Shown: positions 54,643 to 63,523 of the stretch, one piece after another | How positions within the stretch are numbered: position 1 is the first letter of the stretch | Layout of the letters: each line of letters opens with the position of its first letter | Assembly (NCBI RefSeq): GCF_024400535.1 | Contig: NZ_CP038800.1 | Span: forward strand, 868,001 to 932,000 | DNA: 64,000 bases | Direction: 5' to 3' | From: Treponema denticola | GTDB taxonomy: Bacteria; Spirochaetota; Spirochaetia; Treponematales; Treponemataceae | The notes under the pieces: generated by a model | Seen by the model: only the letters and a program-made list of their open reading frames with translations | Databases searched by the model: none | Told to the model about the DNA's origin: nothing | Made by a program: the position numbers and the translations under genes

Positions 54643-56064
54643 TTAGAACTCGGCTAATTTCGGTGCTCTGGGGAAGGGGATTACATCCCTTATGTTTCCC
54701 ATACCCGTAACATAGAGGAGAAGGCGCTCAAACCCGAGTCCGAATCCCGAATGAGGAACCGTACCGTATCGGCGGAGGTCAAGGTACCACCAATAGTCTT
54801 CTTCCCTTAAACCCAATTCCTTAATTCGCCCTTGTAAAATATCAAGATTTTCTTCCCTTTCCGAGCCCCCGATTATTTCGCCCAAGCCCGGTACAAGCAC
54901 GTCCATCGCCCGCACCGTTTTTCCGTCCTCGTTTAATTTCATATAGAAGGACTTAATCTCCTTGGGATAATTTGTAACAATCACGGGGCCTTTATATACT
55001 TCCTCGGTTAAAAACCTTTCATGTTCGCTCTGGAGGTCGCAGCCCCAGTAGGGTTTAAACTCAAAGCGGTCAATGTGCTTTTCAAGCTCTGCTATAGCCT
55101 CCGTGTAAGTAAGGCGCGTAAAGGGCGTGTTTACAACATTTTTGAGCATCTCGATAAGCCCTTTTTTGATTCTTGAATCAAAAAATTCCAAATCCTCCCT
55201 GCACTTTTCCAAGGCCCATTTTAAAAGATAGACGATAAAGTCTTCTGCCAGCTCCATGTTTTCTTTTATGGTAAAAAAGGACATTTCGGGCTCAACCATC
55301 CAAAATTCCGCGAGGTGGCGGCTTGTGTTCGAGTTTTCAGCTCTAAAAGTCGGGCCGAATGTGTAAATGCGCGAAAGAGCCGTCGCATAGGTTTCTCCTT
55401 CAAGCTGGCCTGAAACGGTCAGGTGAGCCTGCTTGCCGAAAAAATCTTGAGAATAATCTATTTTAAAGGAATCGGGATCCTTTTTTTCTTTTAGAGCTTT
55501 CTTTACGGTTTCTTCTATATCAAAGGTTGTAACATGGAACATTTCGCCTGCGCCCTCGCAGTCCGAGCCGGTAATAATCGGCGTATGCACATATTGAAAA
55601 CCTCTTTCCTGAAAAAAGGTGTGGATTGCATAGGCCATCTGGCTCCTCATACGGGCAACAGCCCCGAAGGTATTGGTGCGTGCCCTCAAGTGAGCTACGT
55701 CCCTTAAAAATTCCATGCTATGCCGCTTTTTTTGCAAAGGATATTTTTCCTGATCAGCCTCACCGAAGATATGGATATTATTGGCCTGAAGCTCAACTCT
55801 TTGCCCTGCCGCAGGGGAGGGAACTAGATTGCCAGATACCTTTACCGAAACTCCGGTGCCGGCCTTTTTTAAGAGAGCTTCGGTATTATTATCGAGACCC
55901 TTATCCCTGTCAAATGTTGCCTGAATGGAGGCAAAACAAGAGCCGTCATTAATCTCGATAAAAACCAAATTCTTGGTTTCCCGCTTTGTGCGAACCCAGC
56001 CGTAAACATCGATTGCCTGGCCTTTAGGTTCGGAGGTTAAAATATCTTTAATTAAATGTATCAT
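54643..56064 (-). CDS. asnS: Asparaginyl-tRNA synthetase
   Basis: Charges tRNA-Asn, class IIb, cytoplasmic dimer. It has 473 residues. An N-terminal OB-fold anticodon domain (about 15-105: [22 protein letters not shown]) is followed by the catalytic core: [40 protein letters not shown] (motif 2) and [27 protein letters not shown] (motif 3). The [11 protein letters not shown] and late [12 protein letters not shown] match AsnRS rather than AspRS. It has a strong own promoter. Confidence 0.96.
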   Translation of the reverse strand: MIHLIKDILTSEPKGQAIDVYGWVRTKRETKNLVFIEINDGSCFASIQATFDRDKGLDNNTEALLKKAGTGVSVKVSGNLVPSPAAGQRVELQANNIHIFGEADQEKYPLQKKRHSMEFLRDVAHLRARTNTFGAVARMRSQMAYAIHTFFQERGFQYVHTPIITGSDCEGAGEMFHVTTFDIEETVKKALKEKKDPDSFKIDYSQDFFGKQAHLTVSGQLEGETYATALSRIYTFGPTFRAENSNTSRHLAEFWMVEPEMSFFTIKENMELAEDFIVYLLKWALEKCREDLEFFDSRIKKGLIEMLKNVVNTPFTRLTYTEAIAELEKHIDRFEFKPYWGCDLQSEHERFLTEEVYKGPVIVTNYPKEIKSFYMKLNEDGKTVRAMDVLVPGLGEIIGGSEREENLDILQGRIKELGLREEDYWWYLDLRRYGTVPHSGFGLGFERLLLYVTGMGNIRDVIPFPRAPKLAEF

Positions 56065-56072
56065 ATAAATAT

Positions 56073-56100
56073 ATTATATGGTAAATTCCGATTCTGTCAA
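56073..56100 (-). promoter_or_regulatory. Sigma-70 promoter for asnS
   Basis: On the minus strand: TTGACA (56100-56095), 16-base spacer, TATAAT (56078-56073); the start would be only a few bases before the ATG at 56064, so the leader is very short. Confidence 0.72.
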
Positions 56101-56146
56101 GCAAGTCTTTTAAAATGGATTGACGGCTGATAAGTTGCAAAATATC

Positions 56147-56175
56147 TTGACCTGATACTTAGTATGTGATAAAAT
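56147..56175 (+). promoter_or_regulatory. Sigma-70 promoter for the 319-aa exported protein
   Basis: TTGACC (56147-56152), 17-base spacer, TAAAAT (56170-56175), about 38 bases before the ATG at 56213. Confidence 0.7.
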
Positions 56176-56212
56176 CATAACAATAAAGATTAACAAATAG
56201 GAGTTACCTTTT

Positions 56213-57172
56213 ATGAAAAAACCTTTTATCTGTATCGCTTTGTGCTCGTTTTTCTTTTTACCTTTGGCTGCCCGCGAAGAGACTCATGAAAACCATTCTT
56301 CAGAGCATAGTAATAAGAAAGTTGCCTATACTACAACTATAAATGCTATTGTTACATGGCCGCCTCAAGCCTTGGTAGGTGTAACTCAAAGTTTTAAAGT
56401 TCCGCTCATGCAGTTTGATAATCCTTTGACGAAGGATAATAATATCAACTTTAAAATAGGGGCGGAATTGAGTCCTATAAGTTTTGAGGGAAAATTCAGT
56501 ATTACTTGGACTCCTATCGCCTTTTTGGAATTTTATACCGAGTCCCGTGTCGGATCAGGCTGGAAACTTACAAATGAGTTGTTAGGTACGGCCATTAATG
56601 AAAATAAAGGCGGAAAGTCAAACTCTATTCCTATAAATTTTAGTAAAGCTGTATATTCATTTACATTAGGAGGAACTTTTCAGTTTGACCTAGGAGCCGT
56701 CATACCTCATGATTGGAGCCATGTTATTTTTAAAACGGATCAGTATGCTCTTTATAAGGCTATGAGCGGAGTAAATTCCGAAACTTCATGGCTTTACCAG
56801 GCCGATTCCGGAGCAAACCGCAATGGTTGGAGATACATGAGTTCCTATGTAATAGGGTACAAGATGCCTTTATTTTTAGATTTAATTGCAATGAAAATAG
56901 ATGTAGAAAAAAAACTGTTTGCTTCTCCCAAAGGGCTTGATAATAAAAAATGGGGTGAAGACCTATTCCTAACCACTTTCGGCCCTGTCATTAATTTTAA
57001 TATTAAAAAAGATTATAATATAATGCTTTTGGCTCAATGGTATACTTATCCGGTTTATAAAAATGAGGTTAAAGACGATTTTTACCAAACGAAGATTATT
57101 GATACCGATAAAAAAACTCAGGTTAAATTTTATCAGGTCGGTATCGTTTTTTATATGAATATTAATAGATAG
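56213..57172 (+). CDS. Exported, probably outer-membrane beta-barrel protein
   Basis: 319 residues. Signal peptide KKPFICIALCSFFFLPLAAR (cleavage near LAA). A His/Glu-rich stretch follows (EETHENHSSEHSN), which might bind metal. The mature part alternates hydrophobic and polar residues and is rich in aromatic and Gly turns (NFKIGAELSPISFEGKFSITWTPIAFLEFYTESRVGSGW). It ends in strands such as YQVGIVFYMNINR, as expected for a barrel. No named family recognised. SD AGGAG is present; it may be co-transcribed with pyrD-pyrK through element B. Confidence 0.65.
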   Translation: MKKPFICIALCSFFFLPLAAREETHENHSSEHSNKKVAYTTTINAIVTWPPQALVGVTQSFKVPLMQFDNPLTKDNNINFKIGAELSPISFEGKFSITWTPIAFLEFYTESRVGSGWKLTNELLGTAINENKGGKSNSIPINFSKAVYSFTLGGTFQFDLGAVIPHDWSHVIFKTDQYALYKAMSGVNSETSWLYQADSGANRNGWRYMSSYVIGYKMPLFLDLIAMKIDVEKKLFASPKGLDNKKWGEDLFLTTFGPVINFNIKKDYNIMLLAQWYTYPVYKNEVKDDFYQTKIIDTDKKTQVKFYQVGIVFYMNINR

Positions 57173-57184
57173 AAAAACCACAAG

Positions 57185-57258
57185 GAGGTATGATAAGCAG
57201 TTCGGCAGGAATTCAGCCTCACTGTTTATCTGCCGAGTTTGCCTTTCGGCAAACGTCG
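57185..57258 (+). promoter_or_regulatory. Double-hairpin element B in front of pyrD-pyrK
   Basis: h1: GATAAGCAG (57192-57200) with CTGTTTATC (57222-57230), one G-U pair. Linker TGCC. h2: GTTTGCC (57237-57243), loop TTTC, GGCAAAC (57248-57254), in GAGTTT...AAACGTCG. About 70 bases are almost the same as element A in the flgK leader. Further, TCGGCAG (57202-57208) in the h1 loop could pair with CTGCCGA (57230-57236), a possible pseudoknot. The pyrD SD and ATG lie 20-30 bases on. Confidence 0.7.
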
Positions 57259-57280
57259 TATTATTATGGAAGGGGGAGGA

Positions 57281-59044
57281 ATGAAAAATAAGGCTGAAGT
57301 AATACAAAAAATTAAGAATGCAGGGCTTGCAGCCAGGGAAGGAAGGGCTGAGCCTATTCTTGCAACCGTTTCGGGCGTTCTTTCTACAAAACCTAATTTG
57401 ATAAGGTACTGTGCCGATGAGCTGGGCTTCGGTCTTATAACCACAAAGAGCTTTCAGGTGCTGCCCAATCCGGGAAATAGAGAACCCATCCTTTGCGAGC
57501 CCGAATTAGGCTGTTTCGGTAATTCCGTCGGTCTTCGTAACTGCGGAATGGAACAGGCTGTAAAAGAGCTTAAAGAGCTGCGTTCCTCATGGAAAACCGA
57601 TTCTATTTTAAACGTTTCCCTCTCTGCCTCAAACCCTGAAGATTTTATCAGCCTTTTAAAGGGCTTTGAAGAATTAGCCGACTGCTTTGAGCTTAACTTT
57701 TCATGTCCCCATGCTTCGGCAGGCTTCGGTGCCTCCATAGGCTGCGACCCTGCAATTGCTTGCGGATACGTAAAGACGATAAAAAAAGCTCTCCCCGATT
57801 GCACCGTGCCGATTTTTGTAAAACTTACCCCTAATGTAGAAGATATAGGAGCCATAGCTTCCGCCGTAATTGAAGCAGGCGCAGACGGCATAACGGCTAT
57901 TAACACTGTAGGCCCCAAGGTTTACATTGAGCCCCATTCGGGAAAGCCCATCTTACAAAATAAACTGGGCGGAAAGGGCGGCATGAGCGGGTCATGGGTA
58001 TTCTCAAGGGCTTTGGAATGTATCGGGCAAATACGGAAGGCTGTAGGAGAAGAAATTCCTATAATCGGAATGGGCGGCGTTATGACTGGTTCTCAAGCTG
58101 CCGAACTCGTTAGGGCAGGGGCTGATATAATAGGCATAGGTTCTGCCTGCGGCATGCTTGAACAAGACGATTTAAAGCCTTTTTTTCAAAACCTTGCCTC
58201 GGATGCTCTAAACTGCATACGCGGCAAAGAAACCGATAAGACTTCTTCATTTTTACGCAAAAAAAAGGCCTTGGAATACGAAGCTAAGACCATCGTTAAA
58301 ATCGAGAAAGAAAGTGAAGATATCATTATAATTACCCTAAAAGGAAAGTGTAAATTCGAAGCAGGGCAGTTTGTGTTCTTATGGATTCCCGGAGTTGGCG
58401 AAAAGCCCTTTTCCCTTGCGGAAGCCGATCCTATAAGCCTTATCATAAAAAAACGAGGCCCCTTTACCGAAGCTCTTTTTGAGCTAAAAGAAGGGGATAC
58501 AATCTATATGCGTGGCCTTTACGGCAAAGGAATAAAACCTCCTAAAACCGAAAATGCCCTTTTAATTGCAGGCGGAACTGGTATTGCAGTCCTTCCTGCC
58601 CTTGCAAAATGCTTAAAAAAGCAAGGAGCCTTAATTTCTACCTATGTGGGAACTTCCGAAGAAATTAAAAAAAAGGAGCCCAACGGCATCGAAAAAATTC
58701 TAATTGAATGCGGTACCTATAAAAAAGTGGCCGACAAGGGCGTTATAGGCAGGGTACTAAACCAATTCCAAAAAGACAATATTGAAGGAAATACCGGCCT
58801 CCCGATTCAAGGAAAAGCCGAAAATATGGGTAAGCCGGACTTTTTTGCGGCCTATCTGGTCGGGCCCATGATTTTTATGCGCAGGGCCTCCGAAATCCTT
58901 TTAAAAATGGGTGTGCGTAAAAATCAGATTTTTATGTCATTAGAGATGAACACGATGTGCGGGGTAGGTATTTGCGGCGAATGTTCTTGCGGAAATATCT
59001 TGACCTGCAAAAAGGGAACATTTGTCAGTCTTGACCAAATGTAG
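57281..59044 (+). CDS. Dihydroorotate dehydrogenase fused to its PyrK electron-transfer subunit
   Basis: Oxidises dihydroorotate to orotate (pyrimidine synthesis) and passes electrons via FAD and 2Fe-2S to NAD+. About 587 residues from the ATG at 57281, which follows GGGGGAGGA (an ATG at 57266 is also in frame). Residues about 15-325 are a class 1 DHOD barrel: FELNFSCPHA, FVKLTPNVEDIGAIA, GADGITAINTVG, IPIIGMGGVMTGSQAAELVRAGAD. Residues about 345-587 are PyrK: FSLAEADP, LLIAGGTGIAVLPALAK, and a C-terminal 2Fe-2S loop CGVGICGECSC...C. The two are normally separate genes, so this is a natural fusion. No other pyr genes are adjacent. Confidence 0.9.
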   Translation: MKNKAEVIQKIKNAGLAAREGRAEPILATVSGVLSTKPNLIRYCADELGFGLITTKSFQVLPNPGNREPILCEPELGCFGNSVGLRNCGMEQAVKELKELRSSWKTDSILNVSLSASNPEDFISLLKGFEELADCFELNFSCPHASAGFGASIGCDPAIACGYVKTIKKALPDCTVPIFVKLTPNVEDIGAIASAVIEAGADGITAINTVGPKVYIEPHSGKPILQNKLGGKGGMSGSWVFSRALECIGQIRKAVGEEIPIIGMGGVMTGSQAAELVRAGADIIGIGSACGMLEQDDLKPFFQNLASDALNCIRGKETDKTSSFLRKKKALEYEAKTIVKIEKESEDIIIITLKGKCKFEAGQFVFLWIPGVGEKPFSLAEADPISLIIKKRGPFTEALFELKEGDTIYMRGLYGKGIKPPKTENALLIAGGTGIAVLPALAKCLKKQGALISTYVGTSEEIKKKEPNGIEKILIECGTYKKVADKGVIGRVLNQFQKDNIEGNTGLPIQGKAENMGKPDFFAAYLVGPMIFMRRASEILLKMGVRKNQIFMSLEMNTMCGVGICGECSCGNILTCKKGTFVSLDQM

Positions 59045-59154
59045 GCGAAGGCTTGCGGGATGCCTTTAACCCGCGCAAGATTTACGGTATATAAATAGCC
59101 TTTTTAGGTTAATTATATAAAAAAATAAGATAATTCTTTATTAGGAGGAATTTT

Positions 59155-61107
59155 ATGAAAACATTGAAAAGATTAACTATGTTAATTCTTTTGGTTTCAG
59201 TTGCTCTCGGAATGATCGCTTGCGGCGGTACCGGAGCTGACGGCGGAGCTGCTGCAAAGGGCCCCATCGCTAAGGCTGAAGCAATTATGGCAGAGGAAAC
59301 TGCTGCAGGTGTACCCGATTTTAATTCACCGCCTGTAGAGGACAAGAACCTCAAGGTTTCAGGTATGCCTGAGGAAGTAGTTTGGATTACAAGTTATCCG
59401 AAAGACTTATCGTCGAAAGGTACAAAGAAGGGCGGAACATTACATCTTACTTTGGGTGAGTATCCTACAACATTTAGATATGTAGGTCCCGAGTCGAACA
59501 CCAGTACAAGAGGTTTAATGTGGCCCCACGCTGTGTTCCTAAATACAAACCCTGAAACACAGGAGTACATGCCCTATGCTGCAACCCACTGGGCATTCGG
59601 TGCCGATAATCAGACTGTTTACTACAAACTTAATGAGCATATGAAGTGGTCTGACGGTGTTCCCTGTACGGCAGATGACTTTGTTTTTGCTTGGGAATCT
59701 TTCTGTTCTCCCAACCTTGAAGCTCCATGGTACAATAACTACTACAGCAAACTCGAAGTTAAAAAAATTAATGACTACTGTGTTTCCGTTAAGTATTTGG
59801 AATCGAATCAGTTACCCAAAGTATCTCTTGTAGATGCTACTAACTTTAATCCCAGACCCAAGCATTTCCATAACGGCGAAGTTAAAAAGGGTTGGTACAA
59901 TGAGTATAACTGGAAGGTTGAGCCTACAACAGGTGCTTATGTTGTAAATCCCGATAAGAGTGTTCAGGGTGAAATGCTCATTGTTGAAAAAGTTAAGGAC
60001 TGGTGGGGGCATGAATATCCTCACTGGAATAACCGCTGTAACATTGATACAATCGAGTACAAGGTTATCACCGGCGGACAGGATATGGTTGAAAACTATT
60101 TCTGGAACGGAGAACTTGACTTCTTTGCTATGAATATTCCTGCAACATGGAGAAGATGTGCTACAAACGAGAATGTTACCAAAGGTTATGTAGATCGCTG
60201 GGTTGTAAACTATCTCCCCTTACAGGGTATTCAGGGTGTCTTCTTTAATACCCAGTACCCCTTGTTCAGCAATAAGAAAGTTCGACAGGCTATGTATTAT
60301 GCTATCGACATTCAGGGCATGATCGATCAGGCTCTCTATGGCGAATATAAGCGATATCACAACATCGGTTTAGGCCAGGTATGGGGCGGTGTAGATTTTA
60401 ATGACCACACAATTAAAAAGCCTGATTTTAATCCTGAGACAGCCAGAAAAATGCTCGGAGAAGCCGGCTATACTGTTGTAGGTTCTGACGGAATCTTACA
60501 AAATGCAAAAGGTGACAGAGTTTCTTTTGAACTCTTGTATTCATGGCCTCACCATACAGAGCGCTTGTCAATCCTTAAAGAGCAGGCTAAAAAAGCCGGT
60601 GTAGAAATTGAGCTTAAGATGATGGAAAGCGGTGCTTTTAATACCGTTCTTAACAAAAAACACCAGGCCTGGTGGGGCGCTATGAGCACAGGTTATGAGC
60701 CCTCATATTGGCAGTATTTCTCAAAGGCTAATGCTGAAAAGGTAAGTACAAACAACTCTTTCGGTTGGTGGAGCGAAGAGATGGAAAAACTTCTTGCATT
60801 TGAAGAGTCAGGACCGCCCTTGGCAGAAAAGGCTGAAAACAACAAGAAGATTGAACGCCTTGTACACGAAGAAGCCTTGGTTCTCCCCCACTACTATCTC
60901 GACTTCTTGAGAAGCGGTGTTTGGAAGTGGATAAGAATGCCTTCTTGGGGTAATAGAAAGCTGGATATTGATGCCGACTTCTTAGAGTACTGGGGTTATA
61001 TGTGGATTGATGAAGATATCCGCCAAGAGGTTCTTAAGGCAAAAGCTGAAGGTAAAACCTTTGAACCCCGTGTATGGACTCCTTCAACCCGCTATATCTC
61101 GGAATAA
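59155..61107 (+). CDS. Oligopeptide ABC transporter, substrate-binding lipoprotein (copy 1)
   Basis: 650 residues, family 5 binding protein (OppA/DppA). Lipobox VALGMIAC (Cys23). Conserved KWSDGVPCTADDFVFAWE (about 160-177), YYAIDIQGMIDQALYGE and the late NKKIERLVHEEAL helix are present. It delivers peptides to the Opp permease encoded from 63524. SD AGGAGGA. About 80 percent similar by eye to the next gene, so a tandem duplication. Confidence 0.92.
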   Translation: MKTLKRLTMLILLVSVALGMIACGGTGADGGAAAKGPIAKAEAIMAEETAAGVPDFNSPPVEDKNLKVSGMPEEVVWITSYPKDLSSKGTKKGGTLHLTLGEYPTTFRYVGPESNTSTRGLMWPHAVFLNTNPETQEYMPYAATHWAFGADNQTVYYKLNEHMKWSDGVPCTADDFVFAWESFCSPNLEAPWYNNYYSKLEVKKINDYCVSVKYLESNQLPKVSLVDATNFNPRPKHFHNGEVKKGWYNEYNWKVEPTTGAYVVNPDKSVQGEMLIVEKVKDWWGHEYPHWNNRCNIDTIEYKVITGGQDMVENYFWNGELDFFAMNIPATWRRCATNENVTKGYVDRWVVNYLPLQGIQGVFFNTQYPLFSNKKVRQAMYYAIDIQGMIDQALYGEYKRYHNIGLGQVWGGVDFNDHTIKKPDFNPETARKMLGEAGYTVVGSDGILQNAKGDRVSFELLYSWPHHTERLSILKEQAKKAGVEIELKMMESGAFNTVLNKKHQAWWGAMSTGYEPSYWQYFSKANAEKVSTNNSFGWWSEEMEKLLAFEESGPPLAEKAENNKKIERLVHEEALVLPHYYLDFLRSGVWKWIRMPSWGNRKLDIDADFLEYWGYMWIDEDIRQEVLKAKAEGKTFEPRVWTPSTRYISE

Positions 61108-61165
61108 TTTGTAAGTTTTATAACCTTAAGCAGTTTTTGCTGTAGGTTGATAAAAATCAATGAGG

Positions 61166-61214
61166 TTTGGAGGCTGGAAAGCAGAGCTAAAACCTTTAGC
61201 TTAAAGCCTCCAAA
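61166..61214 (+). repeat. Strong double inverted repeat between the two binding-protein genes
   Basis: TTTGGAGGCT (61166-61175) pairs with AGCCTCCAAA (61205-61214). Inside, AGCTAAA pairs with TTTAGCT. No T run follows, so it is more likely an RNA stabiliser or attenuator that sets unequal expression of the two genes. Confidence 0.6.
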
Positions 61215-61320
61215 TTAAATTAATAAATAATTAAAAATATAAATAACTCTTCTTGAACTTTATCCTTTTTTATGTTAAGTATATAAAAAGCTAATATAAC
61301 TCTTTATTAGGAGAAATTCT

Positions 61321-63273
61321 ATGAAAACATTGAAAAGATTAACTATGTTAATTCTTTTGGTTTCAGTTGCTCTCGGTATAATCGCTTGCGGCGGTACCGG
61401 AGCTGACGGCGGAGCTGCTGCAAAGGGGCCCGTAGCTAAGGCTGAAGCAATTATGGCAGAAGAAACTGCTGCCGGCGTACCCGACTTTACTTCACCGCCT
61501 GTAGAGGACAAGAACCTCAAGGTTTCAGGTATGCCTGAGGAAGTAGTTTGGATTACAAGTTATCCGAAAGACTTATCGTCGAAAGATACAAAGAAGGGCG
61601 GAACTTTCCATCTTTCTTTAGATGAATATCCCACAACATTTAGATATGTAGGGCCCGAATCAAACTTGAGTACAACATATTTAATGAACCCTCATGCAAC
61701 CTTTTTAGAAGTAAACCCTGAAACACAGGAATTTATGCCCTATGCTGCAACCCACTGGGCATTCGGTGCCGATAATCAGACTGTTTACTACAAACTTAAC
61801 GAGCATATGAAGTGGTCTGACGGCGTTCCTTGTACGGCAGATGACTTTGTCTTTGCTTGGGAGTCTCTATGTTCTCGCGATCTCGATGATCCTTGGTGTA
61901 ATAACTATTACGATAAATTTAAGGTTAAAAAAATTAATGACTACTGTGTTTCAGTTAAGTACTTGGAATCGGACAAATTGCCTAAGGCTTCTCTTATTAG
62001 TAAGGCAAACTTTAGTCCCAGACCTAAGCACTTTTATAACGGCGAAGTTAAAAATGGCTGGTACAATGAGTATAACTGGAAGATTGAGCCTACAACAGGT
62101 CCTTATGTTGTAAATCCCGATAAATGCGTTCAGGGCGAAATGCTGCTTGTTGAAAAAGTTAAAAACTGGTGGGGTCATGAATACCCTAACTGGAAAAACC
62201 GCTGTAATATCGAGACAATCGAATACAAGGTTATCACAGGCGGGCAGGATATAATTGAAAAGTATTTCTGGAACGGAGAACTTGACTTCTTTGATATGAA
62301 CATGCCTGCAACATGGAGAAGATGCGCTGCAAACGAAAACATAACCAAAGGTTATGTAGACCGCTGGGTTGCTAACTATTTACCATTGAAAGGTATTCAA
62401 GGTATCTTTTTTAATACCCAGTTCCCCTTGTTCAGCGATAAGAAAGTTCGGCAGGCTATGTATTATGCTATCGACATTCAGGGCATGATTGATCAGGCTC
62501 TCTATGGAGAATTTAAGAGAAGCCATAATATCGGTTTAGGCAATGTATGGGGCGGTATAGACTTTAATGACCATTCAATCCGAAAACCCGGCTTTAATCC
62601 CGATACGGCAAGAAAAATGCTCGGCGAAGCCGGTTACACTGTTGTAGGTTCTGACGGAATCTTACAGAATTCAAAGGGTGAAAGAGTATCTTTTGAACTT
62701 TTGTATTCAAGGCCGACTCTCACAGAGCGCTTGTCAATCCTTAAAGAGCAGGCTAAAAAAGCCGGTGTGGAAATTGAGCTCAAGATGATGGAAAGCGGTG
62801 CTTTTAATACTGTTCTTAACAAAAAACACCAGGCTTGGTGGGGCGGCTTGAGCACGGATTATGAGCCCTCATATTGGGAGCTGTTTTCAAAGGCTAATGC
62901 AGAAAAAGTAGATACAAACAACTTTTTCGGCTGGTGGAGCGAAGAGATGGAAAAACTTCTTGCATTTGAAGAGTCAGGACCTCCCTTGGAAGCAAAGGCT
63001 GAAAACAACAAGAAGATTGAGCGCCTTGTGCATGAAGAAGCATTGATTGTGCCTAACTACTACACCGACTTTTTGAGATGCGGTGCTTGGAAGTGGATAA
63101 GAATGCCTTCTTGGGGTAATAGAAAGCTGGATATTGATGCTGACTTCATGTATTATTGGGGTTATATGTGGATTGATGAAGATATCCGCCAAGAGGTTCT
63201 TAAGGCAAAAGCTGAAGGCAAAACATTTGAACCCCGTGTTTGGACTCCTTCAACCCGCTATATCGCGGAATAA
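61321..63273 (+). CDS. Oligopeptide ABC transporter, substrate-binding lipoprotein (copy 2)
   Basis: 650 residues, same length and domain layout as the preceding gene; lipobox VALGIIAC (Cys23). The signal peptide, linker and last ~100 residues are nearly unchanged between copies. Differences cluster in the ligand-binding regions (for example residues 98-125, HLSLDEYPTTFRYVG...LMNPHATFLEVNPE; and 175-225). This suggests altered peptide preference after duplication. SD GGAGA. A hairpin and a new promoter separate it from the permease gene. Confidence 0.92.
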   Translation: MKTLKRLTMLILLVSVALGIIACGGTGADGGAAAKGPVAKAEAIMAEETAAGVPDFTSPPVEDKNLKVSGMPEEVVWITSYPKDLSSKDTKKGGTFHLSLDEYPTTFRYVGPESNLSTTYLMNPHATFLEVNPETQEFMPYAATHWAFGADNQTVYYKLNEHMKWSDGVPCTADDFVFAWESLCSRDLDDPWCNNYYDKFKVKKINDYCVSVKYLESDKLPKASLISKANFSPRPKHFYNGEVKNGWYNEYNWKIEPTTGPYVVNPDKCVQGEMLLVEKVKNWWGHEYPNWKNRCNIETIEYKVITGGQDIIEKYFWNGELDFFDMNMPATWRRCAANENITKGYVDRWVANYLPLKGIQGIFFNTQFPLFSDKKVRQAMYYAIDIQGMIDQALYGEFKRSHNIGLGNVWGGIDFNDHSIRKPGFNPDTARKMLGEAGYTVVGSDGILQNSKGERVSFELLYSRPTLTERLSILKEQAKKAGVEIELKMMESGAFNTVLNKKHQAWWGGLSTDYEPSYWELFSKANAEKVDTNNFFGWWSEEMEKLLAFEESGPPLEAKAENNKKIERLVHEEALIVPNYYTDFLRCGAWKWIRMPSWGNRKLDIDADFMYYWGYMWIDEDIRQEVLKAKAEGKTFEPRVWTPSTRYIAE

Positions 63274-63283
63274 TTAATCTTAA

Positions 63284-63307
63284 GGTGCAGGGGATTTACC
63301 CTGCACC
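63284..63307 (+). terminator. Hairpin after the second binding-protein gene
   Basis: GGTGCAGGG (63284-63292) pairs with CCCTGCACC (63299-63307), 6-base loop. There is no T run, so termination may be partial; it could protect the mRNA 3' end. Confidence 0.55.
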
Positions 63308-63324
63308 GAATATTGGATAGGATG

Positions 63325-63353
63325 TTGACATATTTTATTAAAACTTATATACT
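63325..63353 (+). promoter_or_regulatory. Sigma-70 promoter for the oligopeptide permease operon
   Basis: Consensus TTGACA (63325-63330), 17-base spacer, TATACT (63348-63353). A second, weaker TTGACT at 63379-63384 with TATGCT 19 bases later lies closer to the gene. Confidence 0.68.
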
Positions 63354-63523
63354 GCAGGTCCTGTCTTAAAATAGCTGTTTGACTATAGACTTTTTTTTTA
63401 GAATATGCTATTATCCGGCAGAGTATAATATATATGTGCATCTCTTACATCTGTAATTTTTTATGAGCTCAAATGGGCTGATGCCGTATATGTTGTACCA
63501 TTTTGGTTTTTTTGGAGCTTATA

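Noticed and set aside
57191-57295. Leader peptide frame from ATG at 57191 over element B
   Set aside because: The GGAGG is only one base from the ATG, the related element A has ACG instead of ATG at that place, and the changes fit RNA pairing better than codon conservation.
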